Shown: positions 26,081-36,265 of the stretch, piece after piece
How positions within the stretch are numbered: the first letter of the stretch is position 1
Layout of the letters: each line of letters starts with the position of its first letter
NCBI GenBank assembly: GCA_963795825.1
Contig: CAWCIW010000003.1
Location: forward strand, 268,328-332,327
Source: BOG-908 sp963795825
Lineage (GTDB): Bacteria; Pseudomonadota; Alphaproteobacteria; Acetobacterales; Acetobacteraceae
Direction of reading: 5' to 3'
Length of the DNA: 64,000 nt
Program-made: the position numbers and the translations under genes
Notes under the pieces: model-generated
The model's database searches: none
What the model was told of the DNA's origin: nothing
The model's input: the letters and a program-made list of their open reading frames with translations, nothing else

Positions 26081-28140
26081 GTGCAGAGCCCGCCGCCGAG
26101 CGGCGACGCAACGCCGGACCGGCAGGAGAGCGGGTCCGGCCAGCCGGAAGCCGCCACCACGATCACCCTGTCGCTGCCGGAGGAGGCGCCGGCCGAAACC
26201 CTGGGCGACGCGCCGCTGCAACTGGCCGGCGGGCGGGTGCACCATCTCGGCCTGAAGCAGCCGGTGGCGGGGCAGCTCGTGGTGGCCGGCGCGGAAGCGG
26301 CATCGCCGCTGGCGGTCTCGCTCGAACGGCAGGACGGCGCGGGCGCGTGGCGCAGCCTCGCCGGCGCCCAGGGCCGCGCGGCCATCGTGGCGGTGCCGGC
26401 CGACGCCCAACCCGGCGCGTGGCGGCTGTCCGTGTGGCCGGTCGATGGCGGGGACGCGGCGATACGGGCCGCCGCACGGCTGGCCAGCCTGCCGCCGGCA
26501 GCGGGACCGCCCCGGTTCACGCCCTTTCCCCTCCCCGGCATCGCCGACGGGCTGGCGGTGGCCAACGTGGCCGCCGCGCCCGCTTCCCTGCTGGGCATCG
26601 CCGGCGATCCGGACGTGATGGTCGCCGCCTGGCCGGGCCATGCCGCGCAGGTGCCGCAAGGCGGCCTGGTGGCGCCGCAGGGGGCGAATGTGTGGCTCGT
26701 CGCCAGCCACCCGGCGCGCATAACGCTGGCGCCGCTGCCGGCATCCCGCCCGGTCACCCTTACGCTGGCCCAGGGCGAGATCGCGGGGCTGCCGCGCCAG
26801 GCCGGGGCGCTCACCGCCTGGGTCGCCGCGGCGCAGGGCCAGCCTGGCTTCGCGCCCGGCCCGGCCAGCGGCGTCTCGGCCGGTGGCGCGATCGCCATCG
26901 TCGCGAACGATACGGCCAGCCTGCGCGTGGCGGACGATGCCGACAGCCTGCGCATCACCGCGAATCCTGTGGCGCTGACGCAGGCGCCGATCCGCGCGCT
27001 GGCCGGCAGCCTGGATGCCACGCTGCCGGCCGCCAGCGCCACCGAGCTGGTGCTTGACCCGGCGCGGCGCCTGCTGCGCCTGGCCCTGCCGCCCGGCACC
27101 GCCGCGGTAGCCGGCTGGCCGGACCGCGATTCGCGCACGGTATGGGCCGGCCAGGCGCCCGCCAGCCACACGATCGAGGGGCGCTGGCGCCGTCTGCTCC
27201 TGGTGAACATCAACCAGGCGCCGGCCGCCGTCTCGGTGGCGCAGGACACACTGGCGGAAGAGGACCTGCTCGGCCCCGGCCACGCGTTCCGGCGCTTCTT
27301 CGGCGCCGCGGGTTCGCTGGACCTGGCGGTTCCGGCCGCCGCAGGACAGGTCCTGGTGGTGGCCGGCGCGGCCGGCGGCGTGTTCACGTCGCAGGACGGC
27401 AGGGTGCAGCGCGGCACGCGGCTGCCGCTCGCCGGGCCGGGCCGCCTGACGCTGGAACACGGCACCGGCCTGGTGGCTGCGTGGCTGGAGGGGCCTGGCG
27501 CCGTGCCCTGGCCGCAGCCCGCGCCGAGCCGGCTGGCGCTGCCGGGCAGCATCGCGCTGACGGGCGACGCCATGCGCCTGTCGGTCAGCCAGACCGGGCC
27601 GGCGCTGCTGCGCGTGCGCACCACCGCGCCGGTGCTGCTCGGGATCGCGGGCGAAACCCCTGCCTTGTTCCCCGCAGGCGCGGTGTTCAGCCGTTACGTG
27701 CCGGCGGGGGATACGAGCCTGCTGGTGGTCCCGGCGCAGGACGGCCCGCTCTCCGGCCGGCTGGAGGCGAGCGCCTCGCCTGTCCTCCCGGCGCAGGACG
27801 GCCTGGGCGATGCGGTCGCCGCCGCCCCCGGCGACAGCGTGCTGTTCGGCTTCACCCTGGCCACCCCCCGGCGCATCGGCATCGGCGCGCAGGCGGAGCC
27901 GGACGGCGTGTCGCTGGTCCTGCTGGACGCCGCAGGACACGAGATGGCCAGGGGTGCCGCGATGCTGGAGGACCTGCCGGCCGGGCGCTACGTGCTGCAG
28001 GCAAAGGTCGCGCCGGACGGCCCCGCCACGCTGATCCGTCCGGCCATCATCGGCCTGTCGCCCAGGCCGGACGGCCCACCCCCGGACATCGTGCAATACT
28101 ACCGAAAACTGGCCGGCCTGACCGCCCACGGACGCAAGCC

Positions 28141-31100
28141 ATGAAAACAGAACCGAAGCGCTGGCGCAAAGCGGCCCAGGGCGCAAAAGTTTTTTGGTCC
28201 TTTTTTTCAAAAAAGGACTGCTTGCTTGCTGTCTTGCTCGTATTGGCCAGCCCGGCTCTCGCCGCCCCGGACCGACAGGCCCGCGCCGACGGCACGCGCA
28301 TAATCCCCGACCACTTCCTGCGGGAATGGGACCCCGTCACGATCTTCTTCCCGACCGACACCGGCCCGGCCGAAGGCGGCCCGGAGGACCAGCCGCAGCG
28401 TCTCGTCACGCTGCAACCCCCGACGGAGGGCGCCTGGCAGTGGCTGGGCGCCCGCGTGCTGCAATTCCGTCCCGCCGAGCCGTGGCAGGCGCTGCGCCGG
28501 GTGCGGGTGGCGGTGGGCACGCAGGCGACGGTGCTGGTGCCGCTGCTGCCGGTGCCGGTGGCCAGCGGCCCGGCCGATACCGGCGCCGGCGTGGTGGGGC
28601 TGGACCGCATCGCCCTCACCTTTCCCGGCCCGGTGGACACGGACGCGCTCGCCCGCCTGCTCACCGTCGAGCTGCGGCCCGCGCCGGGTATCGTCGCGGC
28701 GGGCGCCACGCTGCTGACCGCGCAGGATTTCGACCTCGCGCCGGGCGAGCGCACGGCGCGCGACGGCCGGCAGGTGGTTGTCGTCGTGCTGCACCGCCCG
28801 GTGGCGGACGGCCAGGTGGCCATCGTGCGGCTGCGCCTGTCGGATGTGCCCCGGCTTGATGCATCCGGACTTGACGTGCCGGTGTTCGAGACGCGCCTGC
28901 ACAGCGCCGTGCCGTTCGCCTTTTCCGACGCCTCGTGCGCGTCCGGCTTCGGCCGGTCCACCGTGGATGGCGGCGACGGCGTGCGCGCCTGCGCGCCGGC
29001 CCAGGAGGGCGCCGCGGCGCCGGCGCGCGGTATCGACCTGGCGTTCACCGCCCAGCCCGAAGCGCTCGACGCGGTGCGCGTGCGCGACGTGCTGCGCATC
29101 TCGCCGCATGTGGATGGCCTGTCCGCGGTGGCGGACGCGACCACGCTGCACGTCCGCGGTGCGTTCAAGCCGGCCACGGTCTACACGCTCGCGGTGCCGC
29201 CCGGCGCCCTGCACGATACGCGCGGCCGGGCGATGGCGGCGATGGCGGACCAGCATTTCGCGTTCGCCGCACCGCCACCGGGGCTGCGCTGGGATGCCGC
29301 CCAAGGGATCGCCGAGCGTTACGGGCCGCAGATGGTGCCGTTGCGCGGCCAGGGCTACGCCAAGGCCGATCTGCGCATCCACCCGGTCGACCCGCTGTCG
29401 CGCGATTTCTGGCCCTACCCTGCCACAGGCCTGGTGACCAGCGATGCCACGCCGCCGCCGCTGCCCGGCCGCGAGCCGGCGCCCTGGGACCAGCCGGGCG
29501 CGATCAGCCCGGACGACATGGCGCTGCGCCTCGGCGCGATGGGCTCGCCGTCGGTCTCCACGCTGGCGGACCTGCCGGCCACGCCCGGCGGGCTGGAGCA
29601 GAAATTCGGCCTCGACCTCGCACCGTTCCTCGCCGGGATCGCCGGCGCGCACCAGCCGGGCACCTACCTGCTCGGCCTGCGCCCGGTCGATGCAAGGCAG
29701 CGGCACTGGATGCGCGTGCAGGTGACGGATCTCAGCCTGACCGCCATCGAGGAAGACCGCCGGGTGCGCTTCGCGGTGACGTCGCTGGCGACCGCGCGGC
29801 CGGTGGCGGGCGCGCGCATCGAGCTGCAGGAAGCCCAGCAGGATGGCAGCATGGCGAACCTGGCGCACGGCACCACGGATTCCGCCGGCGACTACATCTG
29901 GGCCGTGCCGGACCGCGACCCCGGCGAGGATGGCCATAGCCTGAGCCGCGTGGTGGTGAGCAAGGGCGCGGACACGCTGGTGTTCGACCCGAGGCACGGC
30001 CCGCCCGCCTATACGCAAGGCGGCTGGGGACGCGGCGACGGCCGCTGGCTCGGCTGGGCGGCCGCCGGCAACACGCGCGGCCGCGGCGAACAGCCGCGCC
30101 TGCTGTGCCATGTGTTCACCGAGCGGCCGATCTACCGGCCGGAAGAGCACCCGCAGATCGCCGGCATGATACGCGACTGGCGAGCCGGCGCGCTGGCCTT
30201 TGCCGGCGGTGGCGGCACGGTGGTCGTCACCGGGCCGGACAACCAGCAATGGAAGCTGCCGGCGGCGCTCGACGATGTGGGCGGCTTCCACGTGGCGTTC
30301 GACGCCAAGACGGACGCCACCGGCGAATACGGCGTGGTGTTCCAGCCGGACCGCAACCGCGCCGCCTGCGGCCAGATGACCTTCCGGAAGGAGGCCTACC
30401 GCCTGCCCACCTTCGAGGTGCTGCTGACCGGCGCGCAGACGGTGCCGCTCGACCGGCCGTTCGACGTGGACCTGCTGGCGCGCTGGTTCGCCGGCGGGCT
30501 GGTGGCCGACCGTCCGGTCGCCTGGACCGTCACGCAATTCCCCCATGTCTGGTCGCCGCCGGGCCAGGAGGGCTTCGCGTTCTCGTCCGACAGCCGGTTC
30601 TCCGGCGACACCGATTTCCGCTCCACCGCGGTGCTGACCCGCACGGTGAAGACCGATGCCGGCGGGGCCGCGCAACTGGTGCTGGACCCGACCATCGAGC
30701 CCACCGCCCAACCGCGCGAATACGTGGTGGAAGCCACCGTGACAGGCGACGACGACATCCAGGTGCGCAGCGTGCAGCACGTCGTGGCCCTGCCGGCCTT
30801 TGTGCTCGGCGTGAAGCTGGCCCGCTACATCGACCACGCCGGCGAGATCGCGCCCGCCGTGGTGGCGCTAGACGGCGAGGGCCACCCGTTGGCCGGCCTG
30901 AAGATGACGGCAAGGCTGATACGGCGCGGCTGGAACGCCGTGCTGCAGGCCAGCGACTTCGCCGCCGGTGCCGCGAAATACGACACCCAGGTGATCGACC
31001 GGACGGTGGCCGAGCGCCAGCTCGTCAGCGGGACGGCCGCCGCCACGCTGCATTTCGATGCGAAAGAATCCGGCGTCTATATCGTTGAGCTGACCGCGTC

Positions 31101-33933
31101 GGACCAGGCCGGGCGCGCGCAGACCGTGCGGGTGGACAGCTTCGTGGCGGGCGACACGGCGGTCACCTGGGCGCAGCCGCCGGCGCAGACGATGGTGCTG
31201 ACGCCCGACAAGCCCGCCTACGCGCCGGGCGAGACCGCGAGCCTGCTGGTGCAGAGCCCGTTCCAGACCGCGCGCGCTCTGGCGGTGATCGAGGAGCCGG
31301 AAGGCCCGTTCGGCTACCGGTGGATTGAGGTGACGCATGGCTACGGCCGCGTGCAGGTGCCGATACGCAAGGCGCAGGTGCCGAAACTGGCCGTCCACGT
31401 CCTGCTGATGCGCGGTCGCCTGTCCGGCCCGGGCCCGGCCGCCGGCGCCCCGTTCGACCAAGGCAAGCCGATGACGGTGGCGGCCACCGCCTGGCTGCCG
31501 GTGACCCCGGTCGACAACCAGCTTCGCGTGCGCTTCGACGCGCCGGCCAGCGCGCGGCCGGGGCAGGAGGTGGACCTGACGCTGCATCTGGCGGATGAGG
31601 CGGGCCGGCCGGTGGCAGGCGAGGCGACGGTGTGGATGGTCGACCAGGCGGTGCTGTCGCTGGCCAAGGAGCAGCGGCTGGATCCGTTGCCGGACTTCAT
31701 CGTGCAGCGGGCGAGCCGGATGGTGGCGCGCGATTCGCGCAACATGGCGTTCGGCATCATCCCGCTCGGCGAGTCGCCGGGCGGCGGCGCGGGCGGGGAG
31801 CGCGGCGCGGAGAACATCTCCGTACGGCGCAATTTCACCCCGGTCCCGCTGTATCTGCCGCGCGTGCAGGTGGGCGCGGACGGCACGGCGCGCATACACG
31901 TCCGGCTGCCGGACACGCTCACCGTCTATATGCTGCGCGCCAAGGCGATCAGCGGGCCGGACCGCTTCGGCGCCGGCACCGGAAGCCTGAAGATACGCCT
32001 GCCGCTGATCGCCCAGCCGGTGCTGCCGCGCTTCGTCCGCCCCGGCGACGCGTTCACCGCCACCGTCATCGGCCGGCTGGTGGAAGGGGCGGGCGGCCCC
32101 GGCACCGCGATCGCATCCGCCACAGGCCTGCAGGCGGACGGGCCGGCGCGCCAGGGTTTCGCCTGGGACGGCCGCCACCCGGCCCGCATCGGCTTCGGCC
32201 TGACCGTGCCGCGCGACGCCGCCGGCACCACCACGATACGCTTCACCCTAAAACGCGACAGCGACGGCGCGGGCGACGCGGCCGAGCTGACCCTGCCGAT
32301 ACGCCCGGACCGCCCTGTGCTGCACGTGCGCGCCACCGCCACCCTGGCCGCACGCGCCACCCAGACGATCCCGGCGCTGGACGATACCGCGCGCCCCGGC
32401 ACCTACCGGCGCAATGTGGTGGTGGCCGCCGATCCGCTGCTGGTGCGCATCGTCGCCGGGCTGCACTATCTGCTGGAATACCCGTTCGGCTGCACCGAAC
32501 AGCGCATGGCGCTGGCCGGCTCCGAACTGGCGCTGAAACCGTACCTGCCGATCCTCGATGCGGCCGGCGTGGGTGGGCATATGGGCGCCGACGTGGCCTC
32601 CACCTTGGCCGAGATCGCGGCGAACACCGATTCGGACGGGCTGGTGGCCTACTGGCCGCACATGCCCGGTTCCGTCTTGCTGACCGCCTGGGCGCTGGAT
32701 TTCGCGGTGCAGGCCGAGCAGGCGGGCATGCCCGTCGACCACGCGATGCGCGGGCGGCTGCAGCACGTGCTCCAGCAGGCGCTGCGCTCGGACTACCCAC
32801 ATCTGTTCGCGCGCGAGGAGGTTCGCGAACGCGCCGCCGCCCTGTGGGCGCTGGCCGAAGCCGGCGACCTGCAGCCGGCCTATGCCAGCGAGCTGGCGCG
32901 CCGCGCCGGGATGCTGGCGAGCGAGTTGCTGGCGCAGGTTATCGTGGCGCTCGACAAGCTGCCGGCCGCCGACCACGCCGTGCTGCCCGGGCTGGAGGAC
33001 CAGATGTGGCAGCGTGTGCAGACCCGCCTGCGCGACGGCCAACTGGTGTATGGCGGGCTGACCGACAGCCCGGCGGACCCGCTGATCCTGCCCTCCGAAG
33101 CGCGCGGCCTGGCCGATGTGACGCGCGCGGTGGCGACCGTCAGCCCGCACGAGAAGCGGCTGGGTCTGCTCCGCCTCGGGCTGCTGCGCATCGCCGGCCC
33201 CGATGGCTGGGGCAGCACGAACGCCACCGCGAGCGCCCTGCGCGCGCTGGCGGCAAGCTGGCAGCCGCCAGGGGCGGATATCCCGGTCAGCTTCACCCTG
33301 CCCGGCCAGCCCGCGCCGCAGACCGCCACGATCTCGGCCGCCACGCCGCTGCAGCAGGCCAGCACAAGCGCGCCCGGTCCGATCGCGGTGCGCGCGGAGG
33401 GCGGCGACAGCACGCTCTCCCTGTTGACGGACACCACCTACGTGCCGGCCGGCCTGGGCAGCACGGCGAAAGCGGCGGCGCATGGTTTCGTGGTGAGCCG
33501 GCGGCTGTTCCTGGTGCCGCCCGACGGCCCGATGCGGCTGCTGGCGCCTGGCGCGGACGGCGCGATCCACCTGGCTATCGGCGACGTGGTGGAGGAGGCC
33601 GACGAGGTGGTGAACCCGGAGGCGCGCACCAATGTGGCGCTGCGCCTGCCGCTGCCGGCGGGGATGGAGCCGCTCAACCCGAACCTGGCGACGTCACCGG
33701 CCAATGCGGCGCCTTCCGCGGCACCGAGCCAAATGCCGGATTATGCGTCGTACGGCGATGACGAGGTGCTGGCGGTGTTCCAGACTGTGCCAAGTGGGAC
33801 TTTGAGTTTTAGGACGCGTATGCGCGCGATGGTGGCTGGCAGCTTTACGCAGCCGGCGGCGCGTGTCGAGACGATGTATCAGGAGGGGGTTGATGGGAGC
33901 AGCGAGGGGGTGCGGGTAGTTGTAAGGCAGTGA
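28141..33933 (+). CDS. Bacterial alpha-2-macroglobulin (protease trap)
   Basis: 1,930 residues. It is a periplasmic protease inhibitor that is cut in a bait region, then traps the protease through a thioester. The thioester motif CTEQ is intact (C1451–Q1454, in YPFGCTEQRMAL). The macroglobulin-like domains precede it, including ERPIYRPEEHPQIAG, the YAPGETASLLVQSPF region and the WMVDQAVLSLA motif of the A2M family. The TED alpha-helical toroid and receptor-binding-like end follow. ATG 28141 overlaps the stop of the giant protein (ATGA). The signal peptide is unusual: residues about 14–31 are encoded by element arm R11, and the h-region is LLAVLLVLASPALA without a lipobox Cys, unlike the E. 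coli lipoprotein YfhM. pbpC follows, the classic partner. Confidence 0.94.
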   Translation: MKTEPKRWRKAAQGAKVFWSFFSKKDCLLAVLLVLASPALAAPDRQARADGTRIIPDHFLREWDPVTIFFPTDTGPAEGGPEDQPQRLVTLQPPTEGAWQWLGARVLQFRPAEPWQALRRVRVAVGTQATVLVPLLPVPVASGPADTGAGVVGLDRIALTFPGPVDTDALARLLTVELRPAPGIVAAGATLLTAQDFDLAPGERTARDGRQVVVVVLHRPVADGQVAIVRLRLSDVPRLDASGLDVPVFETRLHSAVPFAFSDASCASGFGRSTVDGGDGVRACAPAQEGAAAPARGIDLAFTAQPEALDAVRVRDVLRISPHVDGLSAVADATTLHVRGAFKPATVYTLAVPPGALHDTRGRAMAAMADQHFAFAAPPPGLRWDAAQGIAERYGPQMVPLRGQGYAKADLRIHPVDPLSRDFWPYPATGLVTSDATPPPLPGREPAPWDQPGAISPDDMALRLGAMGSPSVSTLADLPATPGGLEQKFGLDLAPFLAGIAGAHQPGTYLLGLRPVDARQRHWMRVQVTDLSLTAIEEDRRVRFAVTSLATARPVAGARIELQEAQQDGSMANLAHGTTDSAGDYIWAVPDRDPGEDGHSLSRVVVSKGADTLVFDPRHGPPAYTQGGWGRGDGRWLGWAAAGNTRGRGEQPRLLCHVFTERPIYRPEEHPQIAGMIRDWRAGALAFAGGGGTVVVTGPDNQQWKLPAALDDVGGFHVAFDAKTDATGEYGVVFQPDRNRAACGQMTFRKEAYRLPTFEVLLTGAQTVPLDRPFDVDLLARWFAGGLVADRPVAWTVTQFPHVWSPPGQEGFAFSSDSRFSGDTDFRSTAVLTRTVKTDAGGAAQLVLDPTIEPTAQPREYVVEATVTGDDDIQVRSVQHVVALPAFVLGVKLARYIDHAGEIAPAVVALDGEGHPLAGLKMTARLIRRGWNAVLQASDFAAGAAKYDTQVIDRTVAERQLVSGTAAATLHFDAKESGVYIVELTASDQAGRAQTVRVDSFVAGDTAVTWAQPPAQTMVLTPDKPAYAPGETASLLVQSPFQTARALAVIEEPEGPFGYRWIEVTHGYGRVQVPIRKAQVPKLAVHVLLMRGRLSGPGPAAGAPFDQGKPMTVAATAWLPVTPVDNQLRVRFDAPASARPGQEVDLTLHLADEAGRPVAGEATVWMVDQAVLSLAKEQRLDPLPDFIVQRASRMVARDSRNMAFGIIPLGESPGGGAGGERGAENISVRRNFTPVPLYLPRVQVGADGTARIHVRLPDTLTVYMLRAKAISGPDRFGAGTGSLKIRLPLIAQPVLPRFVRPGDAFTATVIGRLVEGAGGPGTAIASATGLQADGPARQGFAWDGRHPARIGFGLTVPRDAAGTTTIRFTLKRDSDGAGDAAELTLPIRPDRPVLHVRATATLAARATQTIPALDDTARPGTYRRNVVVAADPLLVRIVAGLHYLLEYPFGCTEQRMALAGSELALKPYLPILDAAGVGGHMGADVASTLAEIAANTDSDGLVAYWPHMPGSVLLTAWALDFAVQAEQAGMPVDHAMRGRLQHVLQQALRSDYPHLFAREEVRERAAALWALAEAGDLQPAYASELARRAGMLASELLAQVIVALDKLPAADHAVLPGLEDQMWQRVQTRLRDGQLVYGGLTDSPADPLILPSEARGLADVTRAVATVSPHEKRLGLLRLGLLRIAGPDGWGSTNATASALRALAASWQPPGADIPVSFTLPGQPAPQTATISAATPLQQASTSAPGPIAVRAEGGDSTLSLLTDTTYVPAGLGSTAKAAAHGFVVSRRLFLVPPDGPMRLLAPGADGAIHLAIGDVVEEADEVVNPEARTNVALRLPLPAGMEPLNPNLATSPANAAPSAAPSQMPDYASYGDDEVLAVFQTVPSGTLSFRTRMRAMVAGSFTQPAARVETMYQEGVDGSSEGVRVVVRQ
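28181..28235. repeat. Half-element R11 (P arm) inside the alpha-2-macroglobulin signal peptide
   Basis: The sequence GCGCAAAAGTTTTTTGGTCC–T7–CAAAAAAGGAC–TGCTTGCTTGC matches the right P arm of R3 and R4, but lies in frame within the coding region and encodes AKVFWSFFSKKDCLLA. No second arm is nearby. Confidence 0.85.
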
Positions 33934-34108
33934 GGAAGGAAGGAAGGCCTTCTTTTTTGAAAAAAAGAAGCAAAAAACTTTTGACTCCGTTCGCTGGGGC
34001 AAGCGCCCACACCAGAGTCCCAAGGCAAAGCATGTATCCAGCCTGCGCGCGACAGCACATGATAAAAGCTTTTTGCTTCTTTTTCTCGAAAAAGAAGGCC
34101 TTCCTCAC
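33934..34108. repeat. Nested palindromic element R12 (arms Q–Q)
   Basis: Q hairpin CTTC–T6–GAA–A6–GAAG near 33949–33970, and a second Q hairpin GCTTC–T5–CTCG–A5–GAAGGCC near 34075–34100. The centre is GACTCCGTTCGCTGGGGCAAGCGCC…GCGCGACAGCAC, the reverse complement type of R3. It lies between the alpha-2-macroglobulin stop and pbpC. Its right arm is read as the N-terminus of PbpC. Confidence 0.85.
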
Positions 34109-36252
34109 TTTCCGCCAAGTTTCCGCCGTTCTCTCTTCATTTATCGTCGTGCTTTATTCCGCCACGGTAATGCACCGCGCGCATCTGGAAACGCTAGCCG
34201 CCACCCCGCTCCTAACCGACCAACACGGCGCATTCCTGGCGCAATTCGGCAACACGCAAGACGGGCGAACGGAATACGGCTACTGGAACCTGCTTGCGGT
34301 CCCCGACCGGGTTGCCCGTGCCACGCTGGCGCTGGAGGACAGGCGTTTCGCGCAGCATCCGGGCGTGGATGCGCGTGCCGTTTTGCGCGCGATGTTCCAG
34401 CATCTGCGGCACGGCCGTTCCGGCGCTTCCACCATCGCAATGCAGGTGGCGCGCATGCAGCATCCCGAGGCGCGCACACTGTGGAACAAGGCGGTGGAAG
34501 CCGGCACGGCGCTGGCGCTGACGTGGCGTTACGGGCGCGATGCGGTGCTGGTGCAATATCTGCGCATGGTGCCCTATGCGAATGGCAGCCACGGCATCGC
34601 GCATGCGGCGCGCTGGTATTTCGCCAAACCGATGGCGGATCTGAGCTGGGCGGAGATCGCGCTGCTGTCCGCCGTGCCGCACGCGCCCGGCCGGCTCGAT
34701 CCGCTGCATCCGGCCGGGCTCAAGGCGGCGCGGCAGCGTGCGTCGCGCATACTGAGCGTGCTGGCCGGGCAGGGCGTGATACCGGCCGACGCTGTGCTGA
34801 CGGCGCGGGCGCAGCTCGCTGCGTTGGTGGTGGCCGCTCCGCCGGCGCGGCCGCCGGTCGCGATGCACGCGATATTGCGCCTGCAGCGCAGGCTCGCCGG
34901 CCGCGCCCTGCCCGGCGCCGAGCCGATCGTGCGCTGCGCGATCGATCTCGGGCTGCAGGGCGAGCTTGCCGGGATGGCAAGCGAGCGGCTGCTGCACTGG
35001 CGCGACGACCGGGCGCAGCAGGTGGCGCTCATGGTGGTCGGCCGGCACGATCGCCGGGTGCTGGCCGCGATCGGGTCCGCGGGGTTCGACAGCCTGCCGG
35101 CGGGGCGGATCGATTTCACCGCGGCGGACCGCTCGCCGGGCAGCACGCTCAAGCCGTTCATCTATGCGCTGGCGCTGCAGCGCGGCGTAGTGTCGCCGGC
35201 CCAGGTGATAGGGGATCTGCCGGATATCAGCGCCGGCATCGGCAATGCGGATGGCGCATTCCTCGGCGAGATGCTGCCCAGGCAGGCGCTGGCGAATTCG
35301 CGCAACGTGCCGGCGGTGACGGTGCTGCGGCGCGTCGGCCTGCAGCGTATGTTCGACGCCCTGCGCGCGCTCGGCCTGACCGATCTGGACGGCAGCGCGG
35401 ACCGGTTCGGCTTGTCATTGGCGATCGGCTCGCTGCCCACCAGCCTGGACCGGCTGATGCGCGCCTATGCCACGCTGGCCGATGACGGGCAGGACACCGA
35501 TCTCGCCTGGTACGACGGCCAGCCGCGCGCGGCGCCCCGCGCGCTGATCGCGCCGGATGCGGCGCGTCAGGTGGGGCTGTTCCTGTCGGACCCGATGGCC
35601 AGGCTGCCGAGCTTCGAGCGCTACGGCGCGGTGGAATACCCGTTCAGCGTGGCGCTGAAGACCGGCACGTCGCAGGGGTATCGCGACGCCTGGGCGATGG
35701 CCTGGTCGCAGGACTACGAGGTGGGCGTCTGGGTCGGGCGGGCGGATGCCGGCCCGATGACCAGGCTGGGCGGCGCGCAATCGGCCGCAGAGCTGGCCCA
35801 GGCAGTGCTGCTGCGCCTGCATCGCGTCACGCGCGGGGACCTGACGGCAGGCGGCTTGCCCGCGCCGGCGCAGCAGGGCCCGGTCGAATTGTGCACCAAC
35901 GGTGCGGCCGGCGCGTGCGCCGTCGCGCCTGACGGAATCGTTGCCGTCCGGTTCCGGCGCGCCGGCGGCGGCGCAGGACGGCAAGCTGCTGGCGGTGATC
36001 TCTCCCGCGCCGGACACGCGCGTCTGGCTCAACCCGGAGGTGCCGCAGGAGCTGAGCCGCCTGGCGTTGCGCGCGCGCGTGGCGCCGGGCATCACGCAGA
36101 TCGTGTGGCAGGTGGACGGGGCGGATTATGCCGTGGCCGACCCTGCGGCGCCGCTCTACTGGAAGCTGGTGGGCGGGATGCACCGGTTCCGCGTGCGGCT
36201 GCCGTTGCAGCCCGGGGCGTCCGCCGCGGTGCGCGTTCTTGTGTCGCCGTAG
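34059..36252 (+). pseudogene. pbpC: Penicillin-binding protein 1C (frame break before the C-terminal domain)
   Basis: A class A PBP with glycosyltransferase and transpeptidase domains, acting in peptidoglycan synthesis or repair; it is the usual genomic partner of bacterial alpha-2-macroglobulin. The membrane anchor is SAVLSSFIVVLYSATV. GT51 motifs include LALEDRRFAQHPGVD and GASTIAMQVARM. Transpeptidase motifs are SxxK at S362–K365 (PGSTLKPFIY), SRN (LANSRNVPAV) and KTGTS. The last domain (BiPBP_C: LLAVISPAPDTRVWLNPEVP to the stop at 36252) is in another frame, so a single-base indel lies near 35930–35965. If the break is real, the catalytic domains survive but the C-terminal domain is lost. 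ATG 34059 lies inside element R12, whose right arm encodes MIKAFCFFFSKKKAF. Confidence 0.85.
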
Positions 36253-36265
36253 CCGCGCGATCGGA

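Larger units (their letters stand above)
22667..28144 (+). pseudogene. Giant exported protein of unknown function (two frame breaks), partner of alpha-2-macroglobulin
   Basis: About 1,825 codons in total. A clear signal peptide (MRRLFGLFALLLAGG…AQA) starts at ATG 22667 after GGGGCGG. Reading then needs a shift of frame near 23040–23055 and back near 24512–24530, both in GC homopolymer-rich DNA; protein character is continuous across both. The product is beta-rich and Ala/Gly/Pro-rich, without Cys clusters, TM segments or known motifs. It contains two low-complexity tandem repeats (24060–24167; 25831–26080). It has several repeated PPC-like sandwich modules (patterns such as LPPGAWRLEARS, LQPGAYTLDLES, LSPGRYRLLVMP). 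Its stop overlaps the alpha-2-macroglobulin ATG (ATGA at 28141), so the two are translationally coupled. I do not recognise the family. The protein is probably periplasmic. The frame breaks may be assembly indels. Confidence 0.7.

Noticed and set aside
27142..28140. Extension of the alpha-2-macroglobulin frame 333 codons upstream
   Set aside because: This part is Arg/Ala/Gly-rich shadow of the giant protein. The ATG at 28141 overlaps its stop and begins a signal peptide.
24431..28210. Very long open frame on the minus strand (over 1,200 codons) opposite the giant exported protein
   Set aside because: High-GC shadow: its composition is Arg/Gly/His/Gln-rich with no motif, whereas the plus-strand frame has a signal-peptide-led, module-like protein and a coupled downstream gene.
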